Below are positions 7,866-16,287 of a stretch of DNA of 64,000 nucleotides, piece by piece. The notes beneath the pieces were generated by a model. It was given only the letters and a program-made list of their open reading frames with translations, had not been told where the DNA came from and did no database searches. Both the position numbers and the translations under genes were made by a program. Position 1 is the stretch's first letter, and each line of letters starts with the position of its first letter. The stretch spans positions 1 to 64,000 of the forward strand of contig NZ_BCVK01000003.1 of NCBI RefSeq assembly GCF_001591705.1, read 5' to 3'. This stretch comes from Lactococcus cremoris subsp. cremoris NBRC 100676 (GTDB lineage: Bacteria > Bacillota > Bacilli > Lactobacillales > Streptococcaceae).

Positions 7866-8670
7866 AGTCATTAATAATATTTTTTATTTTTATCTTTTGT
7901 GAAAAATATCTCTGTAGTTCAATTACAATAATAATTGAAACAATAATCAATAAGGTCCAAGAAGAAATTTTCCCTAAGTCAACGAATTTCCAAGCTTTCA
8001 GCTGGTAAGAATAGGTCCAAGCGCTGAAATAAGAGCCAATATTTTCTGCGAAATAAATGAAAAGACCAATTAAAAAGAAGCTTAAAATAGCTGGCATTTG
8101 ATAACGCTTTGTCCTTAAGACAAAAGTAAATTTTGTTTTCCAGAAAATAATCAAAATAAAGAGATAAAATAAATTTCTAAAGTCAAAACCAAAGGTTCCG
8201 CTAAAAAAATTCAAATAAATGATTGAAGATATCCCAATTGAAATAAACCATTTTGGCCAATGAATGACTTCCAAATCAAATTCTTTTATCGCCCGAACAA
8301 TATAAGAGCCAATTGCTGAATACATAAAGGCACTATAGAGAGGAACATCCATAATTTTGAATATACCAGCATCTGGATAAGACCAACTTCCATGTCTGAC
8401 TTTAAAAATTTCTAAAATCATTCCTAAAATATGAAAAACCATTATCGGGATTAAATCATATACACGCTCATATTTACTGACCAACAAAATAACTTGAATG
8501 ACCAAAACACAAATCAATAACGTATCATAACGAGCAAGATGTGGAATCTTTATAAAGGTGGTCACAATTAATGACAAAATAATCGTAATTCCAAAAATTG
8601 CTGACCGAAATTGTTTTAAACCGAAATCCCAGAAATCTTTCAAGCGGTACTTCTCATTTACTTTTCTCAT
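7864..8670 (-). CDS. DUF817 family integral membrane protein
   Basis: 268 residues with about eight hydrophobic segments and no signal peptide or known catalytic motif. The segment HGSWSYPDAGIFKIMDVPLYSAFMY followed by GSYIVRA matches my memory of the DUF817 (YoaT-like) family, whose function is unknown to me. Separated from relQ by a terminator and divergent from the CYTH gene, so it is a single-gene unit. TATGAT lies 12 nt before the ATG. Confidence 0.75.
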   Translation of the reverse strand: MRKVNEKYRLKDFWDFGLKQFRSAIFGITIILSLIVTTFIKIPHLARYDTLLICVLVIQVILLVSKYERVYDLIPIMVFHILGMILEIFKVRHGSWSYPDAGIFKIMDVPLYSAFMYSAIGSYIVRAIKEFDLEVIHWPKWFISIGISSIIYLNFFSGTFGFDFRNLFYLFILIIFWKTKFTFVLRTKRYQMPAILSFFLIGLFIYFAENIGSYFSAWTYSYQLKAWKFVDLGKISSWTLLIIVSIIIVIELQRYFSQKIKIKNIIND

Positions 8671-8853
8671 AAAAACAATTCTATCATATTTTCATTTTTT
8701 AGCTAAGCTCCTTAAATTTTGGGGATTTTTCCCTTTATTTATCTGCTTTGAGAGGGATTTGACTGTCGTTATAAGCGGGGCAGAACTTTACTTATAGTCA
8801 GCCTTTTGATATACTTTTAATTAATATATCGTTTAAACCTATTGAAAGGAAAG

Positions 8854-8886
8854 ATGTTTTCTTTTGAAAATAATCTTAAAAATTAA
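8854..8886 (+). other. Possible mini-ORF upstream of CYTH gene
   Basis: ATG with AAAGGAAAG upstream encodes MFSFENNLKN and stops 3 nt before the CYTH start, in the same frame. The CYTH ATG itself has no SD, so coupled re-initiation is possible. Confidence 0.35.
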
Positions 8887-8889
8887 TTA

Positions 8890-9483
8890 ATGAGTACGAA
8901 CTTGGAGATTGAGTATAAGTCGCTATTGTCGCTGGCTGAGTATGACCAGCTCAAAAAACTCTTTACTCACGTAACCCCTGTTAGACAAACTAACCACTAC
9001 TTAGATTCAAAAGATTTTAAATTGCGCAAGAAAAAATTAGCTTTGCGAATTAGAACTTTTGATAAGTCCGCCGAAATGACTTTAAAGGTTCCACAAGAAG
9101 TTGGAAATATCGAGTATAACATTGATCTCAGCCTTGAAGAAGCTCAACAACTTCTTGGTGAACGAAATATTGTTTGTGGGGCTACTGATTTAAGTGAAAT
9201 ATGTGAATTATTGACGGCACGCGATATCAATCTTGAGGAAATTACCTTGATTGGAAGTTTAACAACCATTCGTTATGAGCAACACCTTCCGATTGGTCTT
9301 GCTGCTTTAGATAAAAATGATTACTTAGGTCATACCGATTATGAACTTGAACTTGAAGTTGATGACAGTAAACAAGGTAAAAAAGACTTCTTCGATTTCT
9401 TAGATAAAAATCGTGTTGAATATCGATTTTCAAAATCAAAAGTAGTTCGATTCTTAGACTGTTTAAGACATTTACGAAAATAA
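8890..9483 (+). CDS. CYTH domain protein (triphosphate tunnel metalloenzyme)
   Basis: Hydrolyses or forms triphosphate compounds in a beta-barrel tunnel. Diagnostic EIEYK (ExExK, residues 6-10), TNHYLDSKDFKLRKKKLALRIR and the acidic ELELEVDD motif, all consistent with metal and triphosphate binding. 197 residues, normal for the YjbK class. In Bacillus yjbK sits directly with relQ (yjbM), and here the gene lies near relQ but on the other strand, separated by DUF817. The substrate is not known; inorganic triphosphate or an adenylated polyphosphate are options. The start has no SD; see the mini-ORF just upstream. Confidence 0.9.
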   Translation: MSTNLEIEYKSLLSLAEYDQLKKLFTHVTPVRQTNHYLDSKDFKLRKKKLALRIRTFDKSAEMTLKVPQEVGNIEYNIDLSLEEAQQLLGERNIVCGATDLSEICELLTARDINLEEITLIGSLTTIRYEQHLPIGLAALDKNDYLGHTDYELELEVDDSKQGKKDFFDFLDKNRVEYRFSKSKVVRFLDCLRHLRK

Positions 9484-9489
9484 TTTTTA

Positions 9490-9524
9490 AATATTTACTG
9501 ACAGCATTCTGTCAGTATTTTTTT
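9490..9524 (+). terminator. Terminator of CYTH gene
   Basis: ATTTACTGACAG / CTGTCAGTAT hairpin (9493-9504 with 9509-9518) and a T-run on plus. Confidence 0.85.
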
Positions 9525-9546
9525 ATAAAAAAAATGTCTGATTCTA

Positions 9547-10065
9547 TCAGGCAGTTTTTTCAATTTGTTCTAAATATTGTTGTAAGAGTGCATGAGAACA
9601 ATTTTCCACTCTCAAACATTCTTTGTCAGTTAAAATTAAACTGGCTGGTGAAGTTTGGAAATTGTTTTTTCGAAAGTCTTTTAAAATTAAAGCAAGATGT
9701 TTTTTGGCAAAAGAGCGATATTCCAGAAAGTTGAGTGTAGAAACCCCAATTTCTTGTAAAATTTGCTGACGAATTTGAGCTGTATAGTCCAAGATAGTTG
9801 TTTCTTCCAAAAAATCTTGAAGTAAAAGGAGAAACAAACGGCCCTGTTTACGTCCATATAAATTAACAGTTAGATAATCAAGCGATACTTTTTGCAAGCG
9901 GTCATAGCAAGCATTTAGTGAGCTAATAGTTTTAGGCAAATCTTCCTCATCACGTAATTGCTTAGCAGCAGGTAACGTAACAATTGGATATAAATGCCAA
10001 TCATTATGATCAAATTCTTCCAAATGGTCTAAAATGGGAGTGAAGTAATAATGAGTCTCCAACAT
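9547..10065 (-). CDS. Conserved-looking hypothetical protein, 172 residues
   Basis: I do not recognise the family. From the ATG chosen (MLETHYYF, SD AAGGA 8 nt upstream) the protein is soluble, Leu/Gln-rich and probably mainly helical, with no signal peptide or membrane segment. The frame is open further upstream to 10272, but that extension is not protein-like in composition and would have no SD, so I rejected it. It lies 225 bp downstream of ylbG on the same strand and may belong to the ylbF-ylbG transcript; this position is the only functional hint. Confidence 0.65.
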   Translation of the reverse strand: MLETHYYFTPILDHLEEFDHNDWHLYPIVTLPAAKQLRDEEDLPKTISSLNACYDRLQKVSLDYLTVNLYGRKQGRLFLLLLQDFLEETTILDYTAQIRQQILQEIGVSTLNFLEYRSFAKKHLALILKDFRKNNFQTSPASLILTDKECLRVENCSHALLQQYLEQIEKTA

Positions 10066-10289
10066 AGTTTTTTTCCTTGGCTCTGGTCTATTTTTCATAT
10101 TTTTAGAAAAAGAAATATAAAGCAATTTATAGAATACATCAATTTCACAGATTTCTTTGACTTCTATATGAAGTCCTACAACTCTACCAAGACTCCTCTC
10201 TTTTTTTACTATCTTATCAAAAAATGCCTGCCCACTCAAACAATATACAAGTTTATTTTCTAGTGAGCACAAACTTCCCTAGTCACCTA

Positions 10290-10613
10290 TCAGTGTTCAA
10301 GTTCTTCTTTCACTTCAAGATTTGTCTGAATAAAAGCTTCCGAAAAGTTTTGGTCGAGTTCTTTAATATGACCCACACGTACCTTTTTGACAAATCTCAA
10401 CTCTTTTAATTTATTTAATAAATCGGCAACTTCATCATTATTCACATAAAGTAAGCTATAGTGCGATTTCTGGCTACTATAAACAATATCACCAAAACGA
10501 CTAAGTTGTCTAGTTCCTTTATAAGAGTAACAATAAACATAAACCGCCACACGCTCTCTTATATAAAGGGGGCGAATTTCTTTTTTTTCAATGTTTTCCA
10601 TGATGTCGTCCAT
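10290..10613 (-). CDS. ylbG: YlbG family protein (DUF2129)
   Basis: 107 residues. The core [40 protein letters not shown] with FVKKVRVG fits YlbG, a small conserved Firmicute protein of unknown function. I kept the first ATG because AGGAGG lies 5-6 nt before it; this overlaps ylbF by 26 bp, so the two genes are translationally coupled. The ylbF-ylbG pair is conserved in Bacillales and Lactobacillales. Confidence 0.85.
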   Translation of the reverse strand: MDDIMENIEKKEIRPLYIRERVAVYVYCYSYKGTRQLSRFGDIVYSSQKSHYSLLYVNNDEVADLLNKLKELRFVKKVRVGHIKELDQNFSEAFIQTNLEVKEELEH

Positions 10614-10968
10614 GCTGCCCTCCTTTCAATGGTAAATTTTCATCAACATAAATCTGTTCAGAAATACTCTTTGTAATTTTTTTAGTCAAATCTGTTAAAA
10701 TTTGCTGAACGTCATTTTCTGCCAAACGTAAGGCATAAACTTTCTCATTCGTATTAATTTCATGCTGTAACGTTTTTAATTCTGGACGAAAAGAAATGTA
10801 GTCAGAATTATCATTTAAAACTTTCAATTGGTTTTGCAAAGTTTCATCTGCCATAAAATCAGCTTTTGCTTTTTGATAAAGCTTGATTTCAGGAAATTCC
10901 AAGAAACTATCCATAATTTTTTCTAACAAATCATCTATTTCCACTAGATTTTCATCGATAATTAACAT
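10588..10968 (-). CDS. ylbF: YlbF family regulator protein
   Basis: 126 residues, predicted all-helical; the region from about residue 10 to 110 fits the YlbF/YmcA family. In Bacillus, YlbF with YmcA and YaaT forms a complex that steers RNase Y and affects competence and sporulation; whether lactococci keep the complex cannot be seen here. The C-terminus [11 protein letters not shown] is unusually His/Gly-rich and could bind metal. No other partner of the complex is in the window. Confidence 0.8.
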   Translation of the reverse strand: MLIIDENLVEIDDLLEKIMDSFLEFPEIKLYQKAKADFMADETLQNQLKVLNDNSDYISFRPELKTLQHEINTNEKVYALRLAENDVQQILTDLTKKITKSISEQIYVDENLPLKGGQHGRHHGKH

Positions 10969-11037
10969 AAATTTATTATATCATAAATATGAAATGATAC
11001 ACTTTACTGTTATCTTTAGCAAAATAGAATATGACTC

Positions 11038-11066
11038 TTGATACAATTTTATTAATTTGGTATAAT
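11038..11066 (+). promoter_or_regulatory. Promoter of serP1
   Basis: TTGATA, 17-nt spacer, TATAAT: near-consensus sigma-A promoter, 48 nt before the TTG start. Confidence 0.88.
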
Positions 11067-11114
11067 AATTAACACATTATCGGAATCATCTGATAATTTA
11101 AGGAGGAAAAACTT

Positions 11115-12494
11115 TTGGAAGATATTCAAAAGAATCATGAAGCCCAAAGGGGCTTACAAAACCGGCATATTCAACTCATTGCAATTGCCGGCACAATTGG
11201 TACTGGACTTTTTCTCGGTGCCGGAAAAACAATTCAAATGACTGGACCAAGTGTCATTTTTGCTTATATTTTAATTGGGATTGCTATGTTCTTTTTCCTT
11301 AGAACTATCGGGGAAATGCTCTATAATGACCCTAGTCAGCATTCATTTTTAAATTTTGTTACCAAATATTCAGGAATCAGAACAGGTTACTTCACTCAGT
11401 GGTCTTATTGGTTAGTTATTATTTTTGTCTGTATCTCTGAATTGACGGCCATTGGAACTTATATTCAATTTTGGCTTCCTCATCTTCCTTTATGGTTGAT
11501 TGAAATTGTGATGCTCGCACTTCTTTTTGGTCTCAATACCTTAAATTCTCGTTTTTTTGGTGAAACTGAATTTTGGTTTGCTATGATTAAAGTGGCAGCA
11601 ATTCTTGGAATGATTGTAACTGCCATCATTCTCGTAGCAAGTAATTTCCACTACACCACAGTCTTAAGTGGTAAAACGGTTAATGATACGGCTTCGCTAA
11701 ATAATATTTTTGACGGTTTTCAACTTTTCCCACATGGTGCTTGGAATTTTGTCGGAGCCCTACAAATGGTAATGTTTGCTTTCACTTCGATGGAATTTAT
11801 CGGAATGACCGCCGCAGAAACAGTTAACCCTAAAAAGAGTCTACCAAAAGCTATTAATCAAATTCCCGTCCGTATCTTGCTTTTCTACGTCGGAGCACTT
11901 CTGGCAATTATGGCAATTTTTAATTGGCACTATATTCCAGCAGACAAATCACCATTCGTTATTGTTTTCCAACTCATTGGAATCAAATGGGCTGCAGCTC
12001 TCATTAACTTCGTGGTATTAACTTCTGCTGCTTCGGCTCTCAATAGCTCTCTCTTCTCAGCAACACGCAATATGTACTCTCTTGCCAAACAGCATGACAA
12101 GGGGAGATTGACCGCTTTTACAAAACTTTCTAAAGCAGGCATCCCGATTAATGCCCTTTATATGGCAACGGCTCTTTCTCTTTTAGCCCCTGTCCTAACT
12201 TTAATTCCTCAAATAAAAAATGCTTTTAACTTTGCCGCCTCTTGTACGACCAATTTATTTTTGGTAGTTTATTTTATTACTTTGTATACCTACTGGCAAT
12301 ATCGTAAGTCTGATGATTATAATCCTAATGGCTTTTTGACTCCTAAACCCGCTATTGCCGTACCATTTATTGCGATTATCTTTGCCATCGTTTTTGCTTC
12401 CTTGTTCTTCAATGCCGATACATTTTATCCTGCTTTAGGAGCGATTGTTTGGACTCTTATCTTTGGGCTTTACTCCCATTTCAAAAAAATCTAA
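11115..12494 (+). CDS. serP1: APC-family serine/threonine permease SerP1
   Basis: Proton-driven import of L-serine, L-threonine and L-cysteine in characterised L. lactis. 459 residues, 12 membrane segments; GTIGTGLFLGAG near residue 28 is the APC binding loop and GMTAAETVNPKKSLPKAI the conserved cytoplasmic loop. Starts at TTG with a perfect AGGAGG 8 nt upstream; no ATG in frame fits. The downstream paralogue is closely similar (GLKNRHIQLIAIAGTIGTG shared almost completely), and the pair lies beside recA as known for serP1-serP2. The assignment of which is SerP1 follows gene order from memory. Confidence 0.88.
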   Translation: MEDIQKNHEAQRGLQNRHIQLIAIAGTIGTGLFLGAGKTIQMTGPSVIFAYILIGIAMFFFLRTIGEMLYNDPSQHSFLNFVTKYSGIRTGYFTQWSYWLVIIFVCISELTAIGTYIQFWLPHLPLWLIEIVMLALLFGLNTLNSRFFGETEFWFAMIKVAAILGMIVTAIILVASNFHYTTVLSGKTVNDTASLNNIFDGFQLFPHGAWNFVGALQMVMFAFTSMEFIGMTAAETVNPKKSLPKAINQIPVRILLFYVGALLAIMAIFNWHYIPADKSPFVIVFQLIGIKWAAALINFVVLTSAASALNSSLFSATRNMYSLAKQHDKGRLTAFTKLSKAGIPINALYMATALSLLAPVLTLIPQIKNAFNFAASCTTNLFLVVYFITLYTYWQYRKSDDYNPNGFLTPKPAIAVPFIAIIFAIVFASLFFNADTFYPALGAIVWTLIFGLYSHFKKI

Positions 12495-12528
12495 TTCAGG
12501 TTCACTCCTTTATAAAATAGAGCAGTCT

Positions 12529-12566
12529 CTGAAAATCTTAATGAAAAAGCGTATAATATTATATTA
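12529..12566 (+). promoter_or_regulatory. Promoter of serP2, probably leaderless
   Basis: CTGAAA, 17-nt spacer, perfect TATAAT (12552-12557), then 8 nt to ATG and no SD. serP2 can therefore be transcribed separately from serP1. Confidence 0.65.
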
Positions 12567-13948
12567 TGAATACAAATCAAAATGATGAAAACATAGAAAA
12601 ACAGCCTTCTCAACGTGGTTTAAAAAATAGGCATATTCAACTGATTGCGATTGCGGGAACAATCGGTACCGGACTTTTCCTTGGAGCCGGAAAATCAATT
12701 CATCTTACTGGTCCTTCGATTATTTTTGTTTATTTGATTATCGGAGCTCTGATGTACATCCTATTAAGAGCAATTGGAGAGATGCTTTATCAAGATCCTA
12801 GTCAGCATTCCTTTTTGAACTTTGTCTCACGATATATGGGAGCCAAACCTGGATACTTTATTCAGTGGTCTTATTTGCTAGTCGTTGTTTTTGTCGCGAT
12901 GGCCGAACTAATTGCCATCGGAACTTATATTAATTTTTGGTTGCCAGATTTACCGATTTGGATGACTGAGGTTTTTGTTTTAGTTCTTTTAACACTATTA
13001 AATACTTTAAATCCTAAATTCTTCGGTGAAACAGAATTTTGGTTTGGAATGATTAAAATTGTTGCCATCATTGGTTTGATATTAACTGCAATTATTTTAA
13101 TTTTTAGCCACTATCATACGGGAACTGACACAGTTAGTTTAACGAACATCACTAAAGGCTTTGAGTTCTTCCCTAACGGCGTCTCTAGTTTCTTTGAAAG
13201 CTTTCAAATGGTAATGTTTGCCTTTGTTTCTATGGAATTCATAGGGATGACTGCGGCTGAAACGGACAATCCAAGGCCTACTTTGAAAAAAGCTATTAAT
13301 CAAATTCCAATTAGAATTGTACTCTTTTATATTGGGGCTCTTCTTGCCATTATGAGTATTTATCAATGGCGAGATATTCCTGCTGATAAATCTCCATTTG
13401 TCACCATTTTCCAATTAATTGGTATCAAATGGGCTGCCGCTTTGGTTAATTTCGTTGTTTTAACCTCTGCTGCTTCTGCCTTGAACTCCGCTCTCTTTTC
13501 AATCACGCGAAATCTCTACTCATTATCACAACTTAATGATGATAAAATTCTTAAGCCATTTACAAAATTCTCAAAAGCTGGTGTCCCCGTAAATGCGTTA
13601 CTTTTCACATCACTATTGATTTTATTTACTCCATTTATTTCAATGATTCCAGCAATCTCTAATTCCTTTGTCTTTATTACCAGTGTCGCAACAAATCTTT
13701 TTCTAGTCGTCTATCTGATGACTTTAATCACTTATCTAAAATATCGCAAATCAAAAGATTTTGATCCAAGTGGCTTTACTTTACCAGCGGCTCATATCTT
13801 TATTCCATTAGCTATTGCTGGATTTGTATTAATCTTTATTTCACTTTTCTGCTTTAAAGATACAATTATTCCGGCCATTGGTTCTGTGATTTGGGTTCTT
13901 ATCTTTGGATTATTTACCTTCTTTAGAAAAATAAAAACAGCTGATTAA
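12566..13948 (+). CDS. serP2: APC-family alanine/serine/glycine permease SerP2
   Basis: Paralogue of SerP1; the characterised L. lactis protein prefers DL-alanine, DL-serine and glycine, which links it to supply of D-alanine for the cell wall. 460 residues with the same APC loop (GTIGTGLFLGAG) and about 12 membrane segments. The N-terminus has an extra acidic stretch (MNTNQNDENIEKQ). A TATAAT box just before the ATG and absence of an SD suggest a leaderless transcript of its own. Ends in a terminator shared with recA on the other strand. Confidence 0.88.
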   Translation: MNTNQNDENIEKQPSQRGLKNRHIQLIAIAGTIGTGLFLGAGKSIHLTGPSIIFVYLIIGALMYILLRAIGEMLYQDPSQHSFLNFVSRYMGAKPGYFIQWSYLLVVVFVAMAELIAIGTYINFWLPDLPIWMTEVFVLVLLTLLNTLNPKFFGETEFWFGMIKIVAIIGLILTAIILIFSHYHTGTDTVSLTNITKGFEFFPNGVSSFFESFQMVMFAFVSMEFIGMTAAETDNPRPTLKKAINQIPIRIVLFYIGALLAIMSIYQWRDIPADKSPFVTIFQLIGIKWAAALVNFVVLTSAASALNSALFSITRNLYSLSQLNDDKILKPFTKFSKAGVPVNALLFTSLLILFTPFISMIPAISNSFVFITSVATNLFLVVYLMTLITYLKYRKSKDFDPSGFTLPAAHIFIPLAIAGFVLIFISLFCFKDTIIPAIGSVIWVLIFGLFTFFRKIKTAD

Positions 13949-13963
13949 TTCAGCTGCTTTTTT
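13938..13963. terminator. Terminator between serP2 and recA
   Basis: CAGCTGA / TCAGCTG stem (13938-13944 with 13950-13956) flanked by A- and T-runs; serves converging genes and overlaps the serP2 stop. Confidence 0.75.
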
Positions 13964-15126
13964 TAATCTTCAAGTTCAAGTTCGATTTCTTCTGTTTCTA
14001 CTGCTTTTTCTTCTTTTTTAGCTTTTGCTTTAGTTTTTGAAGCTGTAGTTTCTTCTTCAGTTTCTGCTACTTCTGAATCATCAAGAAGTCCATGAGCTGC
14101 CCGAACTTTGTGGTCTATTTCATCAAAAACATCTTGATGCTCTTTGAGGTAGTTTTTAGCTTTTTCTGCCCCTTGACCAATCTTCTCATCATTATAAGCA
14201 AACCAAGCACCAGATTTCTTAATAATGCCTTCTTCAACAGCAATATTTAAAAGCTCACCTGTACTTGAAATTCCTTCACCAAACATGATATCAACAAGCG
14301 CAACCTTAAATGGTGGTGCAACTTTATTTTTAACGACTTTGATTTTGGTGATTTTACCAATTTGAGTTTTGTTATCTCCAGAACCTTCTTCAATTTTTGT
14401 TGAACCACGTACGTCAAGACGAACTGAGGCGTAAAATTTCAAGGCACGACCACCAGGAGTTGTTTCTGGTGAACCAAACATCACTCCAACTTTTTCACGC
14501 AATTGGTTGATGAAAATCGCTGTTGTTTTTGTTTTGTTGATATGTCCTGCAAGTTTACGCATAGCTTGTGACATCATACGTGCTTGAAGACCAACTGAAC
14601 TGTCTCCGATTTCGCCATCAATTTCGGACTTTGGTACCAAGGCTGCAACTGAGTCAATAACGACCAAGTCAACCGCTCCAGAAGTAATCAATTTTTCAGC
14701 AATTTGAAGTCCTTGTTCACCATAGTCAGGTTGTGAGAGCAAAAGTTCATCAATATTTACACCGAGTGCTTTTGCATATTCTGGGTCAAGAGCATTTTCA
14801 GCATCGATAAAGGCTGCAATTCCACCTTCTTTTTGAACCGCTGCAACGGCATGAAGAGCGACTGTTGTTTTACCAGAAGATTCTGGTCCGTAGATTTCAA
14901 CGATACGACCTTTAGGGTAACCACCTGCACCAAGTGCAATATCAAGCGCAAGAGAACCTGAACTTACAACTGATACTTTTTGGTTAGCTGCTTCACCAAG
15001 ACGCATGAGTGAACCTTTCCCAAAGTCTTTTTCAATCAGAGCAAGAGCATCAGCCAATGCTTTATCACGCTCAGCGCCATATTTTTTGGTAATATCATCA
15101 AAATTTGTTTTTTTCTTTGTTGCCAA
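13963..15126 (-). CDS. recA: Recombinase RecA
   Basis: ATP-dependent strand exchange protein and co-protease for the SOS response. Walker A GPESSGKT near residue 79, Walker B region [12 protein letters not shown], and loops [15 protein letters not shown] and [16 protein letters not shown] all intact. 387 residues with an acidic Lys/Glu-rich tail typical of Firmicute RecA. The start is TTG, preceded by GGAG at 8 nt. Monocistronic here: no cinA upstream. I saw no convincing DinR/LexA box, in keeping with lactococci using HdiR. Confidence 0.98.
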   Translation of the reverse strand: MATKKKTNFDDITKKYGAERDKALADALALIEKDFGKGSLMRLGEAANQKVSVVSSGSLALDIALGAGGYPKGRIVEIYGPESSGKTTVALHAVAAVQKEGGIAAFIDAENALDPEYAKALGVNIDELLLSQPDYGEQGLQIAEKLITSGAVDLVVIDSVAALVPKSEIDGEIGDSSVGLQARMMSQAMRKLAGHINKTKTTAIFINQLREKVGVMFGSPETTPGGRALKFYASVRLDVRGSTKIEEGSGDNKTQIGKITKIKVVKNKVAPPFKVALVDIMFGEGISSTGELLNIAVEEGIIKKSGAWFAYNDEKIGQGAEKAKNYLKEHQDVFDEIDHKVRAAHGLLDDSEVAETEEETTASKTKAKAKKEEKAVETEEIELELED

Positions 15127-15159
15127 ATTTTATCTCCGTTATTCTTTATTTATGGTTTA

Positions 15160-15169
15160 ATTATAGCAT
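15160..15169 (-). promoter_or_regulatory. recA promoter (extended -10)
   Basis: TGCTATAAT on the minus strand, 33 nt before the TTG start; the same extended -10 occurs before the DEAD-box helicase gene. The -35 is weak. Confidence 0.7.
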
Positions 15170-15278
15170 TTTTCAGGATTTTTTATAAGCCCCTATATTA
15201 TATCTATACGTTTTTTTATGAACTTTGTCACTGACTTTTTTAGTTAATTTACCTTGTCTGTCAGTAAATATTCTTCAC

Positions 15279-16097
15279 TTATTTTTGCTGACAAACTGGG
15301 CAAAAATGAGTGCCTCGACCAGCAACTTTTATTTTTTGAATCTCTGCACCACAACGGGAACATTTTTCACCCGTTTTACCATAAACTTGCAACTCATTTT
15401 GCATTTTACCAGTTGATCCTAAGGCACTATAAGTTCTAATACTTGAACCACCAAGCTTAATCGCTTTTTGCAAAATTTCAATAATTGAGTCGTGCAAAAG
15501 GTGGATGGAACTTTCTGTCAGCTGATTAGCCTCTTTTTCTGGATGAATTTTTGCTAACCAGAGCACTTCATCAACATAAATATTGCCAAGCCCAGCAACA
15601 AGGGTTTGCTCAAGTAAATAAGGTTTTATTTTCTTTGTTGATTTTCTTAATTTCTCTCGAAAAAGCTTTTCATCAAAATCTTCATAGGTCGGTTCTGGTC
15701 CAATTTTTTTGTTCAGAAAATAGGGAATCACTTGGTCAGTAGAAATCAATTCCCAAGTTCCAAATTTCCTTACATCGGCATAGATTAACTGCCCATCAGA
15801 AAATTTCATTGTCAAATGGTCATGCTTTTCTCTTGGTGCATCAAGTGTTGCTAAGCGATATTTCCCTTCCATTCGTAAATGAGAAATCAAGCGAAAGTCA
15901 TCTCCAATTTCAAAAATTAAATATTTCCCTCGCCGCAAGATGCCCTGAATGATTTTTCCTGTCAATTCTTTTTTCAATTGCTCAAAACCAGTTAAGACCA
16001 TTCTTGGATAAGTGGCTTCTATAGATATAATTTTTTGTCCAACAATTCTTTTTTCAAGTTCTCTTCTAACGGTTTCAACTTCTGGTAATTCTGGCAT
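15279..16097 (-). CDS. mutM: Formamidopyrimidine-DNA glycosylase (Fpg/MutM)
   Basis: Base-excision repair enzyme removing 8-oxoguanine and formamidopyrimidines, with AP lyase activity. N-terminus MPELPEVET gives the catalytic Pro2 and Glu3; GRRGKYLIFE contains the conserved Lys; the C-terminal zinc finger is CSRCG...FCPVCQQ (four Cys). 272 residues, the length of the well-studied L. lactis enzyme. GAGGG precedes the ATG. In many relatives coaE follows; here it does not. Confidence 0.97.
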   Translation of the reverse strand: MPELPEVETVRRELEKRIVGQKIISIEATYPRMVLTGFEQLKKELTGKIIQGILRRGKYLIFEIGDDFRLISHLRMEGKYRLATLDAPREKHDHLTMKFSDGQLIYADVRKFGTWELISTDQVIPYFLNKKIGPEPTYEDFDEKLFREKLRKSTKKIKPYLLEQTLVAGLGNIYVDEVLWLAKIHPEKEANQLTESSIHLLHDSIIEILQKAIKLGGSSIRTYSALGSTGKMQNELQVYGKTGEKCSRCGAEIQKIKVAGRGTHFCPVCQQK

Positions 16098-16287
16098 TTT
16101 TCCCTCTTATCACAAAATTTACTGACAGACTTTCCAGTCAGTTCTTTTATTTTACTGACAGCTTTCTATTTTCATTCTGTACTAAATTTCAACATAAAAA
16201 ATCACTGACAATTTATCATCAGATAAGTTTTATCAGTGACTATTTTAACATTTCTTATTCATTTTTTTATGATAAAGATTTCAAAAT

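Noticed and set aside
10066-10272. N-terminal extension of the 172-residue hypothetical protein
   Set aside because: Open frame but no SD, unusual composition, and a good SD exists before the ATG at 10065.
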